NCBI GenBank assembly: GCA_026398675.1
Contig: JAPLSK010000380.1
Location: 1-13,870, forward strand
Source: a bacterium
GTDB taxonomy: Bacteria > RBG-13-66-14
Direction: 5' to 3'
DNA: 13,870 bases
Part shown: piece by piece, positions 7,544 through 13,870 of the stretch
How positions within the stretch are numbered: the first letter of the stretch is position 1
How the letters are laid out: each line of letters starts with the position of its first letter
Position numbers and translations under genes: made by a program
Notes under the pieces: model-generated
Database searches by the model: none
What the model was told of the DNA's origin: nothing
Seen by the model: the letters and a program-made list of their open reading frames with translations, nothing else

Positions 7544-9529
7544 TCACCGCAGGTTTTGGCGGCGGCGCAGGAACCACTCGCCCACGACGACTAAAATCAA
7601 GGCCCCCAGAAGCCAGGGACTGGCCCGGAGCGGCTCCCGCCCGTACACCTCCGGGGTCGCGCCGGGACCGAGCGGCAACTCGTCCTCTGGACCGTAGAGC
7701 AGCCGCCCGCCTCCGAGCGACGCCAGGAGGGCCAGGGAAGGCGCGTCCGGCGAAAGTTTTACGAACTCCGAGAAATCGGGCTCGACCACCAGCGGCTCCT
7801 CGGCCGTCTGTCCGCCCAGCTCGGCGCGCACGACGTAGGCACCCGCCCCTTCCGCGGTGAACGACCCCCGCCAGCGTCCCTCCCTCGCCTCGGTCAGTTC
7901 CACCGCGAGCCCGCCTTCATCCCCGATTCCGCGAACCGAACACTCGGGCTCACCGCCTGCCACGCCGGTGATTTCGACGCCCACGGCCCGCCCGGTCACG
8001 GCCCGCCGCCGGTCCAGGGTCAAGAGGAGCCGCCCGTCGGAGACCGGCGAGGAGAGGTAGGCGAAGAGGTCCGACACTAAAACGTCGTAGGGGTTTTCGC
8101 CTTCCCCACCCGCGTCGAGCGCCCATCGCCACCACCCGCGCCCCCACATCACCACCCTGGGAGCGCCGGAGGCGGCGAGCGTCGCGCCGGGAACCCGCCG
8201 CCCGGAAGGATTTTCAAGAACCAGGGGCGACCCGTCCGCGTCCCTCAGCCCTTGCGGGTAAGTGAGGAGGGCGGGCAAATCGGCCCCGGCCAACCCGCCG
8301 AAGGGCCCGCCGGTCGCCTGGACGACCCGTGCCTGACCGTCTACGAGCCGCACGTCGCCCGTGTCGCGCGGGATGGGGAAGAGTTCGCGGAGGGCGCCGC
8401 CGGCGGGGACGACCAGCCCCGGTCGCCCCAAAAGCAGCCCCACCCCACGACCCTCGGCGATGCGCCGAGAGATTTCTGAAAGAAGCTCCCCCTGGGGAAC
8501 GAGGTCCACCAGGAAGAGGGCATCGGGCGCGACCGGCTCCGGCTTCCGGGCCTTTCCGTCGGCGTCGTAGAAGGCGCCGTCGGCCCGTCGGTAGAGGAGG
8601 CTCGCCTCGACGCCGGGCAGGCGCCCCAGAGAGCGTTGGAGAAATGAGGAATCCGGCCCCGGCTCGCCGGCCAGCACCAGGGCCGTCATCTCCCCCTGCC
8701 GTACGTCCACCAGCAGCCGCCGGACGTTGTTCAAGGGCGTGGCCTCGGACTCGAGGGTCGGCGTTTCGAACTCGACGAGCCACCAGCCCTCGACGGGAGG
8801 GGTGAAGTGGAACAGGGCGACCGCCGCACCCTCGGACAGGTCCGCCACGGTCGGATCGAGCTCGACCTCGCGCCGACCGCCGAAAACCTCCCTAGCCGAA
8901 GCCCGCACGGTCGCCTCGGTCGGTCCATTCCCGACGAGGCGCACGTCCACCTGAAACAGGGCGCTCTTGCCCGCCAGGGCCAACCGGGGTCCGCGCGGCG
9001 CGTCCAGGGCGACGTCGAACTTGGACGCGCCACCGACGGCCACGGCGTAAACCGGGAAGGGGGCGTCGAGGCCCGCGACGGGGATCCGCCCTCCACCGTC
9101 TCCCGCCACGACGACCGCCGCCAGGTCGGGTCGCCGGGAAGCGAGCTTTTCCACGGCCTCCAGCGTGTCGGCGGCGGAAAGCTCCCCGAGCCGGTACACC
9201 GACCAGTCGAGGTCGGGATGTGCCGTCCGGAGGTTCTCCGCCAGTTCCTCGGCGTATCCGGCGCGGGTGCGCCCCACGGCATCGGCCAGGGACATGCTGG
9301 CGCTGTCGTCAATGACCAGGGCGGCGGCGGGTGATTCGAGCGGACGTTGAATCTGGCAAGCCAGGTCGGCAAAAAGAAGGGCCGCGAGGGTTATGGCGAT
9401 GCCACGGAGCAAGACGAACGCGACCCTCCAACCGGGCCTAAGGTCCGGCCTCCGGTACAGAAGGGCGACCAACGCCGTGGCACCCAAAGCCACGAGCAGG
9501 GCCCAGGGCCACCACTCGGCCAGGCTCAT
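7544..9529 (-). CDS. Membrane-anchored vWA-like domain protein
   Basis: A 661-residue protein with two N-terminal membrane helices (about residues 7-24 and 36-56) and one near the C-terminus (about 641-656). Between them is a large extracytoplasmic region that opens with a von Willebrand factor A-like fold. LVIDDSASMS (71-80) carries the metal-binding DxSxS motif (Asp74, Ser76, Ser78), and AAVVVAGDGGG resembles the later MIDAS strand. The middle part (LFLVDLVPQGELLSEISRRI, GVGLLLGRPG) looks like the glutamine-amidotransferase-like fold found in long vWA membrane proteins of this plan, and beta-sandwich segments follow. Such proteins are common in Bacteroidetes-like and candidate-phylum genomes, usually near MoxR/Bat genes, but no MoxR neighbour is visible. 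The ATG has GGAGG (9538-9534) 4 bases upstream. Divergent from mfd. Exact role unknown. Confidence 0.75.
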   Translation of the reverse strand: MSLAEWWPWALLVALGATALVALLYRRPDLRPGWRVAFVLLRGIAITLAALLFADLACQIQRPLESPAAALVIDDSASMSLADAVGRTRAGYAEELAENLRTAHPDLDWSVYRLGELSAADTLEAVEKLASRRPDLAAVVVAGDGGGRIPVAGLDAPFPVYAVAVGGASKFDVALDAPRGPRLALAGKSALFQVDVRLVGNGPTEATVRASAREVFGGRREVELDPTVADLSEGAAVALFHFTPPVEGWWLVEFETPTLESEATPLNNVRRLLVDVRQGEMTALVLAGEPGPDSSFLQRSLGRLPGVEASLLYRRADGAFYDADGKARKPEPVAPDALFLVDLVPQGELLSEISRRIAEGRGVGLLLGRPGLVVPAGGALRELFPIPRDTGDVRLVDGQARVVQATGGPFGGLAGADLPALLTYPQGLRDADGSPLVLENPSGRRVPGATLAASGAPRVVMWGRGWWRWALDAGGEGENPYDVLVSDLFAYLSSPVSDGRLLLTLDRRRAVTGRAVGVEITGVAGGEPECSVRGIGDEGGLAVELTEAREGRWRGSFTAEGAGAYVVRAELGGQTAEEPLVVEPDFSEFVKLSPDAPSLALLASLGGGRLLYGPEDELPLGPGATPEVYGREPLRASPWLLGALILVVVGEWFLRRRQNLR

Positions 9530-9551
9530 CCGTCCTCCGGGGTAAAAGACA

Positions 9552-9581
9552 AGGATACCATCGCCGCCGGGGTTGGGGCAA
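9552..9581 (-). promoter_or_regulatory. Possible promoter of the vWA gene
   Basis: On the minus strand TTGCCC (9581-9576) and TATCCT (9557-9552) are separated by 18 bases, 22 bases before the ATG at 9529. Both hexamers are imperfect, so this is only the best candidate in the short divergent region. Confidence 0.35.
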
Positions 9582-9589
9582 TCGTCGTC

Positions 9590-9618
9590 TTGTCACCCGT
9601 TCCCGCCTCTGCTAAAAT
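9590..9618 (+). promoter_or_regulatory. Predicted extended -10 promoter of mfd
   Basis: TTGTCA (9590-9595), a 17-base spacer and TAAAAT (9613-9618), with TG one base before the -10 (TGCTAAAAT). This is close to the sigma-70 consensus. The predicted start near 9625 leaves a leader of about 20 bases holding GGAGG (9636-9640) before the GTG at 9645. Confidence 0.7.
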
Positions 9619-9644
9619 TTTCCCGCCTTTTTTCCGGAGGATCC

Positions 9645-12600
9645 GTGCCCCCTCTCGACCGTCTGCTGCGGTATCTCAGGGATTACCTGCCTTTTACCGA
9701 CTTGTGCGAGCGCCTGTCCGGTGAGGCGACCCCGGGGCTGGACCTCGCCGGGCTGCCCGCCGGGGCGAAGGTGTTCCTGACGGCGGGGCTCTCCGACGCC
9801 TTAGCCGAGAAACCCGTCCTGCTCCTGACCACCGACGAGGAGCGCGCCGAGGCGCTGGCGGCCAGCCTGGGCTCCTTCGTCGGAAACGCCGTCCACCTGC
9901 CGGACTGGGAGCTCCTTCCCTACGAGCTCCACTCGCCGGAGCGTCAGACATCCGCGGACCGGCTGGAGGCTCTTTACCGGCTCGGCGCGGGTTTTGCGGG
10001 AATCCTCGTCGCCACGCCGGCGGCCCTCGCGCGAAAAATATTACCCAAAGACGCCCTCCTCGCGCACGTCTTCGAGATCAGACCCGGGACGGAGCTGCCG
10101 CCCGAGGAGCTGGCCCGACGGCTGGGCGTCATGGGGTACCGGCGGGTCCCGCTGGTCGAAGTTTCCGGCGAGTACGCCCGCCGCGGCGGGCTGTTCGACC
10201 TCTACCCCCCCGGCGCGGAGGGGCCGGTCCGCCTGGAATACTTCGGGAACATCGTCGAAGGCCTGCGCCGTTTCGACCCTGAAAGCCAGAGAACCGAAAA
10301 GGGCGTGAAATCGGTGACGGTCCTCCCGCTCCGCGAGGTGGTGGTGGAGAGCGCGACCGTGGAGCGGCTGCTCTCCGGGTTGGAGCGGGGCGAAACCCGC
10401 GCGAGGCTGGAGAGCCTTTTCGCCCGCGAGCCCTACTTCGACGGCATCGAGTATCTTATGGGAAATTTTTACCCGGAACTCGGGGGACCCCTGGACTACC
10501 TGCAGGCGCCTCCGCTGGTTGTCTTCGACGACTTCGGGCTCTTCGATGCTGCCCGGCGGGATTTCGCCGGGCTGGCCCGGAGCGAGTACGAAAACACGCT
10601 CGCCAACCCTCCCCGGCTGACCCCCGACGGCCTCGCGTCGCCGACGGCGCCCCACACCCTGGACGGCCTCGGGGAGCGGAGCCAGAAGTACCCATCTTCC
10701 ATCCCCATGCCGGCCGTCGAGCCGGCGCGGCTCTACGACGACCTCGAGCGGCTGACCCGCCTGGAGTGTATCGCGCCGCCGCTGGAAGCCCTCCCGACCC
10801 AGCGATACCACGGGCTCCTGGAAACCCTCTTCACCGACCTCTTGGACTGGGAGGCCCGGGGCTGGCAGACGGTTCTTACCTGTGAGACCCGGGGTAAGGT
10901 GGAGCGTCTGGAGGAGATACTGGCGGGGGAAAGCCTGTCCCCGCCGGTGGTCCAATGCCCCCTGGCGGGCGGGGCGGTGATGCCCGGGCTCGGCCTGGTC
11001 CTGGTGACCGACGACGAGCTCTTCGGGCGGGTGGCGCCGCTCACGACGCGCGGAAGGCGGAAGGTCACCAACCTCGACACCTTCCGGTCCCTGGAGCTCG
11101 CCGAGGGGGACTACGTCATCCACACCGATCACGGCGTCGGCCGCTTCCTCGGCCTGGAGAAGCTCGAGCACGGGGGCGAGGAGGCCGACTTCGCGAAAAT
11201 CGGCTTCCAGGGGGACGCCAAGCTGTACGTCCCCATCTGGAACCTCGGCTGCCTGGAGCGCTACGACGCGGCCGAGGGGCAGAGAGTGGCGGTGGATAGG
11301 CTGGGCGGCACCCGCTGGCAGAACACCAAACAGCGGGTCAAGAGGGCGGTGGCCAGCCTGGCCGCCGAGCTCATCGCCGTGCACGCCCAGCGGGACGCCC
11401 TGCCGGGCCACGCCTTCGCCCCCGACGCCGTCTGGCAGACCGAGATCGAGGAGAGCTTCCCCTTCACCGACACCGATGACCAGCGGCGGGCCACCGTCGA
11501 GGTCAAGGGGGACATGGAGCGCGGGCGGCCCATGGACCGCCTCCTCTGCGGCGACGTGGGCTTCGGCAAGACGGAGGTTGCGGTCCGGGCGGCGTTCAAG
11601 GCGGTGATGGACTCGCGCCAGGTCGCCATCCTCGTGCCCACCACCATCCTGGCCGAGCAGCATCTCGATACCTTCCGCTCGCGCCTGTCCCCCTTCCCGG
11701 TCCGCGTCGAGATGCTCTCCCGCTTCATCCCCCCCGCCCGCCAGCGGGAGATAGCAGCCGACACCCACCGGGGCGAGGTGGACATTTTAATCGGCACCCA
11801 CCGCCTCCTCTCCGGGGACGTGCGCTTCCGGGAGCTGGGGCTCATCATCGTGGACGAGGAGCAGCGGTTCGGCGTCGGGCAGAAGGAACTGTTGAAGCAG
11901 CGGTACAGCCAGGTGGACGTGCTGACCCTGACCGCGACCCCCATCCCGCGGACGCTGCATCTGGCGATGATGGGCGCCCGGGACGTCTCCAACATCCAAA
12001 CCCCGCCGGCGGGGCGGTACCCGATAAAGACCTACATCGGCGAGGCGTCGGACGCGCTCATCCTGGAGGCGGTGGGGCGCGAACTGGAGCGCGGCGGGCA
12101 GGTATTCTTTATCCACAACCGCGTCCAGTCCATAGACTCCGTCGCGGCCTACCTCCAGGAGCGGATGCCGGACGTGCGCTTCGGCGTCGCCCACGGACAG
12201 CTCCCGCCCCGCCGGCTGGAGTCCGTGATGCACGACTTCATCGCCCACGACTACGACGTCCTGGTCACCACCACCATCGTCGAGAACGGCACCGACATCC
12301 CCAACTGCAACACCATCATCGTCAACCGGGCGGATCGGTTCGGGCTGGCGCAGCTCTACCAGCTCCGGGGCCGGGTAGGCCGGGGAAAGCACCGGGCCTA
12401 CGCCTACCTCTTCACCCCCCCGCGTCGGGTGATAGGCGAGTTGGCCTACCGGCGGCTGGCGGCGGTGGCCGAATTCAACGAGCTGGGCTCGGGCTACCGG
12501 CTGGCGCTCAAGGACCTCGAACTGCGCGGGGCGGGGGACGTGCTGGGGCCGCAGCAGTCGGGCTTCATCGAGCAGGTCGGCTTCGACCTCTACGTGCGGC

Positions 12601-13100
12601 TCCTGCGGGAGGCCGTGGCCGAGCTCCGGGGGGAGGCGGCGGAAGTCCGCGAGCCGCAAACCCAGGTCACCGGCGATTTTTCCGCCTACCTCCCCGACGG
12701 GTACGTGGGGAGCCCCGAGCTCAAGCTCCGGCTCTACCGTCGGCTGGCCGAGTGCCGGACCCTGGACCGGGCGGGGGAGCTCAAGGAGGAGTTCGCCGAC
12801 CGCTTCGGCCCCCTTCCCCGGGAGGTGGAAAACCTCTTCGCCGCCCTGGAGGTCAAGCTCCTGGGCGATGCCGCAGGTGTCAAGGAGGTGCGGACGAGCG
12901 GGAGGAAGATAAGCCTCACCTTCGACGACTTTTCTCGGGCGGGCCGGGTGAATCTGACCGGCTGCGCGGCGGTGAGCGATATCCGACCGCGGATCGGCGC
13001 CCACGGACTGGGGCTCCTGGAGGCCTGGGCGGTGGACGACCCGCTCCGGGCGGCCGGGGAGCTCGTCGCGCTTTTGAAGAAATCCCTCGCCGACGGTTGA
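9645..13100 (+). CDS. mfd: Transcription-repair coupling factor Mfd
   Basis: ATP-dependent DNA translocase that removes RNA polymerase stalled at lesions and recruits UvrA. The 1151 residues match the usual length of about 1150. In order: a UvrB-homology N-terminus (LPDWELLPYELHSPE, the degenerate UvrB-like module), the RNA-polymerase-interacting region (GDYVIHTDHGVGRFLGLE), the RecG-like motor and the TRCF C-terminal domain. The motor has Walker A GDVGFGKT (residues 636-643), the Walker B-type box DEEQ (737-740), the TATPIPRTL motif III, and the motif VI region LYQLRGRVGRGKHRAYAYL. I start at GTG 9645 because GGAGG sits 4 bases before it and the promoter predicts transcription starting near 9625. 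The upstream in-frame ATG at 9573 would put the promoter inside the gene and adds a tail unlike Mfd. Downstream genes are co-directional. Confidence 0.97.
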   Translation: MPPLDRLLRYLRDYLPFTDLCERLSGEATPGLDLAGLPAGAKVFLTAGLSDALAEKPVLLLTTDEERAEALAASLGSFVGNAVHLPDWELLPYELHSPERQTSADRLEALYRLGAGFAGILVATPAALARKILPKDALLAHVFEIRPGTELPPEELARRLGVMGYRRVPLVEVSGEYARRGGLFDLYPPGAEGPVRLEYFGNIVEGLRRFDPESQRTEKGVKSVTVLPLREVVVESATVERLLSGLERGETRARLESLFAREPYFDGIEYLMGNFYPELGGPLDYLQAPPLVVFDDFGLFDAARRDFAGLARSEYENTLANPPRLTPDGLASPTAPHTLDGLGERSQKYPSSIPMPAVEPARLYDDLERLTRLECIAPPLEALPTQRYHGLLETLFTDLLDWEARGWQTVLTCETRGKVERLEEILAGESLSPPVVQCPLAGGAVMPGLGLVLVTDDELFGRVAPLTTRGRRKVTNLDTFRSLELAEGDYVIHTDHGVGRFLGLEKLEHGGEEADFAKIGFQGDAKLYVPIWNLGCLERYDAAEGQRVAVDRLGGTRWQNTKQRVKRAVASLAAELIAVHAQRDALPGHAFAPDAVWQTEIEESFPFTDTDDQRRATVEVKGDMERGRPMDRLLCGDVGFGKTEVAVRAAFKAVMDSRQVAILVPTTILAEQHLDTFRSRLSPFPVRVEMLSRFIPPARQREIAADTHRGEVDILIGTHRLLSGDVRFRELGLIIVDEEQRFGVGQKELLKQRYSQVDVLTLTATPIPRTLHLAMMGARDVSNIQTPPAGRYPIKTYIGEASDALILEAVGRELERGGQVFFIHNRVQSIDSVAAYLQERMPDVRFGVAHGQLPPRRLESVMHDFIAHDYDVLVTTTIVENGTDIPNCNTIIVNRADRFGLAQLYQLRGRVGRGKHRAYAYLFTPPRRVIGELAYRRLAAVAEFNELGSGYRLALKDLELRGAGDVLGPQQSGFIEQVGFDLYVRLLREAVAELRGEAAEVREPQTQVTGDFSAYLPDGYVGSPELKLRLYRRLAECRTLDRAGELKEEFADRFGPLPREVENLFAALEVKLLGDAAGVKEVRTSGRKISLTFDDFSRAGRVNLTGCAAVSDIRPRIGAHGLGLLEAWAVDDPLRAAGELVALLKKSLADG

Positions 13101-13165
13101 TTCCACCGGCACTTGACCGGGGGAGAGGCGATTGTTACCGTTACCCGTGTCCGAAAGGAACCGGG

Positions 13166-13363
13166 ATGGGCTTCGTTGACTGGCGCAGCGGGGTATGGCT
13201 CCTCGCCCTCGGGCTCTTGGGCTTGCTCCTGCCGATATTCTACGATTTTTCCACCCCCGCCGGCGAGTGGGTTATGCCGGTTTGGCCGTTCTACGTCCTC
13301 GCGACCCTCGGAGCCGTCCTCACCGGAATCGGTGTCTACAACAAGCTGAAAAGGCGCAAATAG
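13166..13363 (+). CDS. Small two-helix membrane protein
   Basis: A 65-residue protein with two hydrophobic segments (about 10-27 and 39-57) separated by a short polar loop (DFSTPAGEWVMPVW), and a basic C-terminus (YNKLKRRK). No family is recognised. The ATG at 13166 is preceded by AAAGGAA. The frame is open much further upstream, but that part runs through mfd in another frame and is shadow. It lies 65 bases after mfd and 13 bases before the next gene, so it is probably in the same transcript. Confidence 0.65.
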   Translation: MGFVDWRSGVWLLALGLLGLLLPIFYDFSTPAGEWVMPVWPFYVLATLGAVLTGIGVYNKLKRRK

Positions 13364-13376
13364 AATCGGAGCGAAC

Positions 13377-13595
13377 ATGGCCCGAGCGCGCAAAAAGGGC
13401 ATATTCCTGACCATCGGCATCACCATATTCCTCCTCGGCCTCGCCGGGACGATTATGAGCTTCTTCGACTACAACCTGGTGATAGCCGGGGCCGAGCTCG
13501 AACAGCCCGTGCCTTACATTCTGCTGGGCGTCGGCGCCCTCATCCTCATCGTCTACCTCGTCGTGATGATCATCAAGGCCCGGAGCAGCGGGTAG
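13377..13595 (+). CDS. Small two-helix membrane protein
   Basis: A 72-residue protein with a basic start (MARARKKG), two hydrophobic segments (about 9-29 and 46-66), and a polar connecting loop (SFFDYNLVIAGAELEQPVP). No family is recognised. The ATG at 13377 follows GGAGC with suitable spacing. The stop TAG shares its last base with the start GTG of the downstream ylxP-like gene, so the two are almost certainly translationally coupled. Confidence 0.7.
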   Translation: MARARKKGIFLTIGITIFLLGLAGTIMSFFDYNLVIAGAELEQPVPYILLGVGALILIVYLVVMIIKARSSG

Positions 13596-13870
13596 TGCTT
13601 TACGTCGGCGTCCTGGAGGCGGAGCTTTTCATCCCCGAGGCCCGCAGCAAGAAGGAGCGGCGCCGGGTGGTGACCTCCATCAAGGAGCGGGCCAAGAGCC
13701 GGTACAAGGTTTCCGCGGCCGAGGTGGGGAACGCGGACCGTCTCCAGGCCGCCACCCTCGCCTTCGCCACCGTCGCGGGAAGCTGCACCGTCGTCGAGGA
13801 AACCCTGGACACCCTCGAGCGCCTCGTCTACTCCGGTGAGGCGGAGGTTACGTGGATCCGACGGGCGGTT
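13595..13870 (+). CDS. ylxP: DUF503/YlxP family protein (3' truncated by window end)
   Basis: Starts at GTG 13595, overlapping the preceding TAG by one base (TAGTG), and runs 92 codons to the window edge without a stop. The N-terminus MLYVGVLEAELFIPEARSKK with the following KERRRVV, and AAEVGNADRLQAATLAFATV further on, match the DUF503/YlxP pattern: a short alpha/beta protein usually encoded in the infB-rbfA region, possibly linked to ribosome assembly. Family length is roughly 92-97 residues, so only the last few residues are missing. If synteny holds, rbfA would follow. It is missed when only ATG starts are considered. Confidence 0.85.
   Translation, partial: MLYVGVLEAELFIPEARSKKERRRVVTSIKERAKSRYKVSAAEVGNADRLQAATLAFATVAGSCTVVEETLDTLERLVYSGEAEVTWIRRAV

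Noticed and set aside
7500..7577. N-terminal extension of the wHTH-MNT protein from an ATG at 7577
   Set aside because: It would place the -35, -10 and operators inside coding sequence, overlap the vWA gene end, and extend beyond where the winged-helix family normally begins.
9573..9644. Upstream ATG start for mfd adding 24 residues
   Set aside because: It overlaps the predicted extended -10 promoter, and the GTG at 9645 has a GGAGG at ideal spacing and gives a typical Mfd N-terminus.
12752..13165. Upstream part of the open frame leading into the small membrane protein
   Set aside because: It runs through the end of mfd in another frame with composition typical of a shadow; the ATG at 13166 has its own ribosome-binding site.

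Overview
The window is bacterial, GC-rich and densely packed: no stretch over about 120 bases lacks a gene. It carries the A and B subunits of a V/A-type ATPase, a lipoprotein with an N-terminal lipobox, Mfd, and the start of a YlxP/DUF503 gene. A Gram-negative-like bacterium with a V/A-type rather than F-type rotary ATPase and this GC content suggests an uncultured candidate phylum (Coatesbacteria-like or a similar lineage). That placement is inference; nothing in the window fixes the taxon.

Layout, left to right. Positions 2-451 hold the 3' part of a two-helix membrane protein with a PH-like tail. Positions 509-6435 are a plus-strand block: V-ATPase subunit A, an unknown lipoprotein starting 4 bases after it, a beta-class DNA methyltransferase with a restriction-endonuclease-like C-terminal domain, then V-ATPase subunit B. 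The A and B genes, adjacent in most genomes, are thus separated by about 2.7 kb of unrelated genes, and no other V-ATPase subunit is visible. The block ends at a hairpin (6467-6487) shared with convergent minus-strand genes.

Positions 6488-7499 on the minus strand are a two-gene toxin-antitoxin-like module: a winged-helix/minimal-nucleotidyltransferase protein followed, with a 71-base overlap, by a HEPN protein. Its promoter region carries three copies of a GGTACATATGTACC-like operator spaced exactly 21 bases apart, overlapping a TTGACA-N17-TACATA promoter and the start codon. Upstream lies a 661-residue vWA-like membrane protein (7544-9529, minus). It diverges from mfd, the transcription-repair coupling factor (9645-13100, plus), which has a strong extended -10 promoter and a GTG start. 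After mfd come two small two-helix membrane proteins and a truncated ylxP/DUF503 gene, closely packed and probably co-transcribed.

The core genes (ATPase, mfd, ylxP) are housekeeping. The accessory interest lies in the two modules flanking ntpB: the methyltransferase/nuclease-like gene on one side and the MNT-HEPN pair on the other. Both contain lower-GC stretches than their neighbours, which suggests horizontal acquisition at the ATPase locus.
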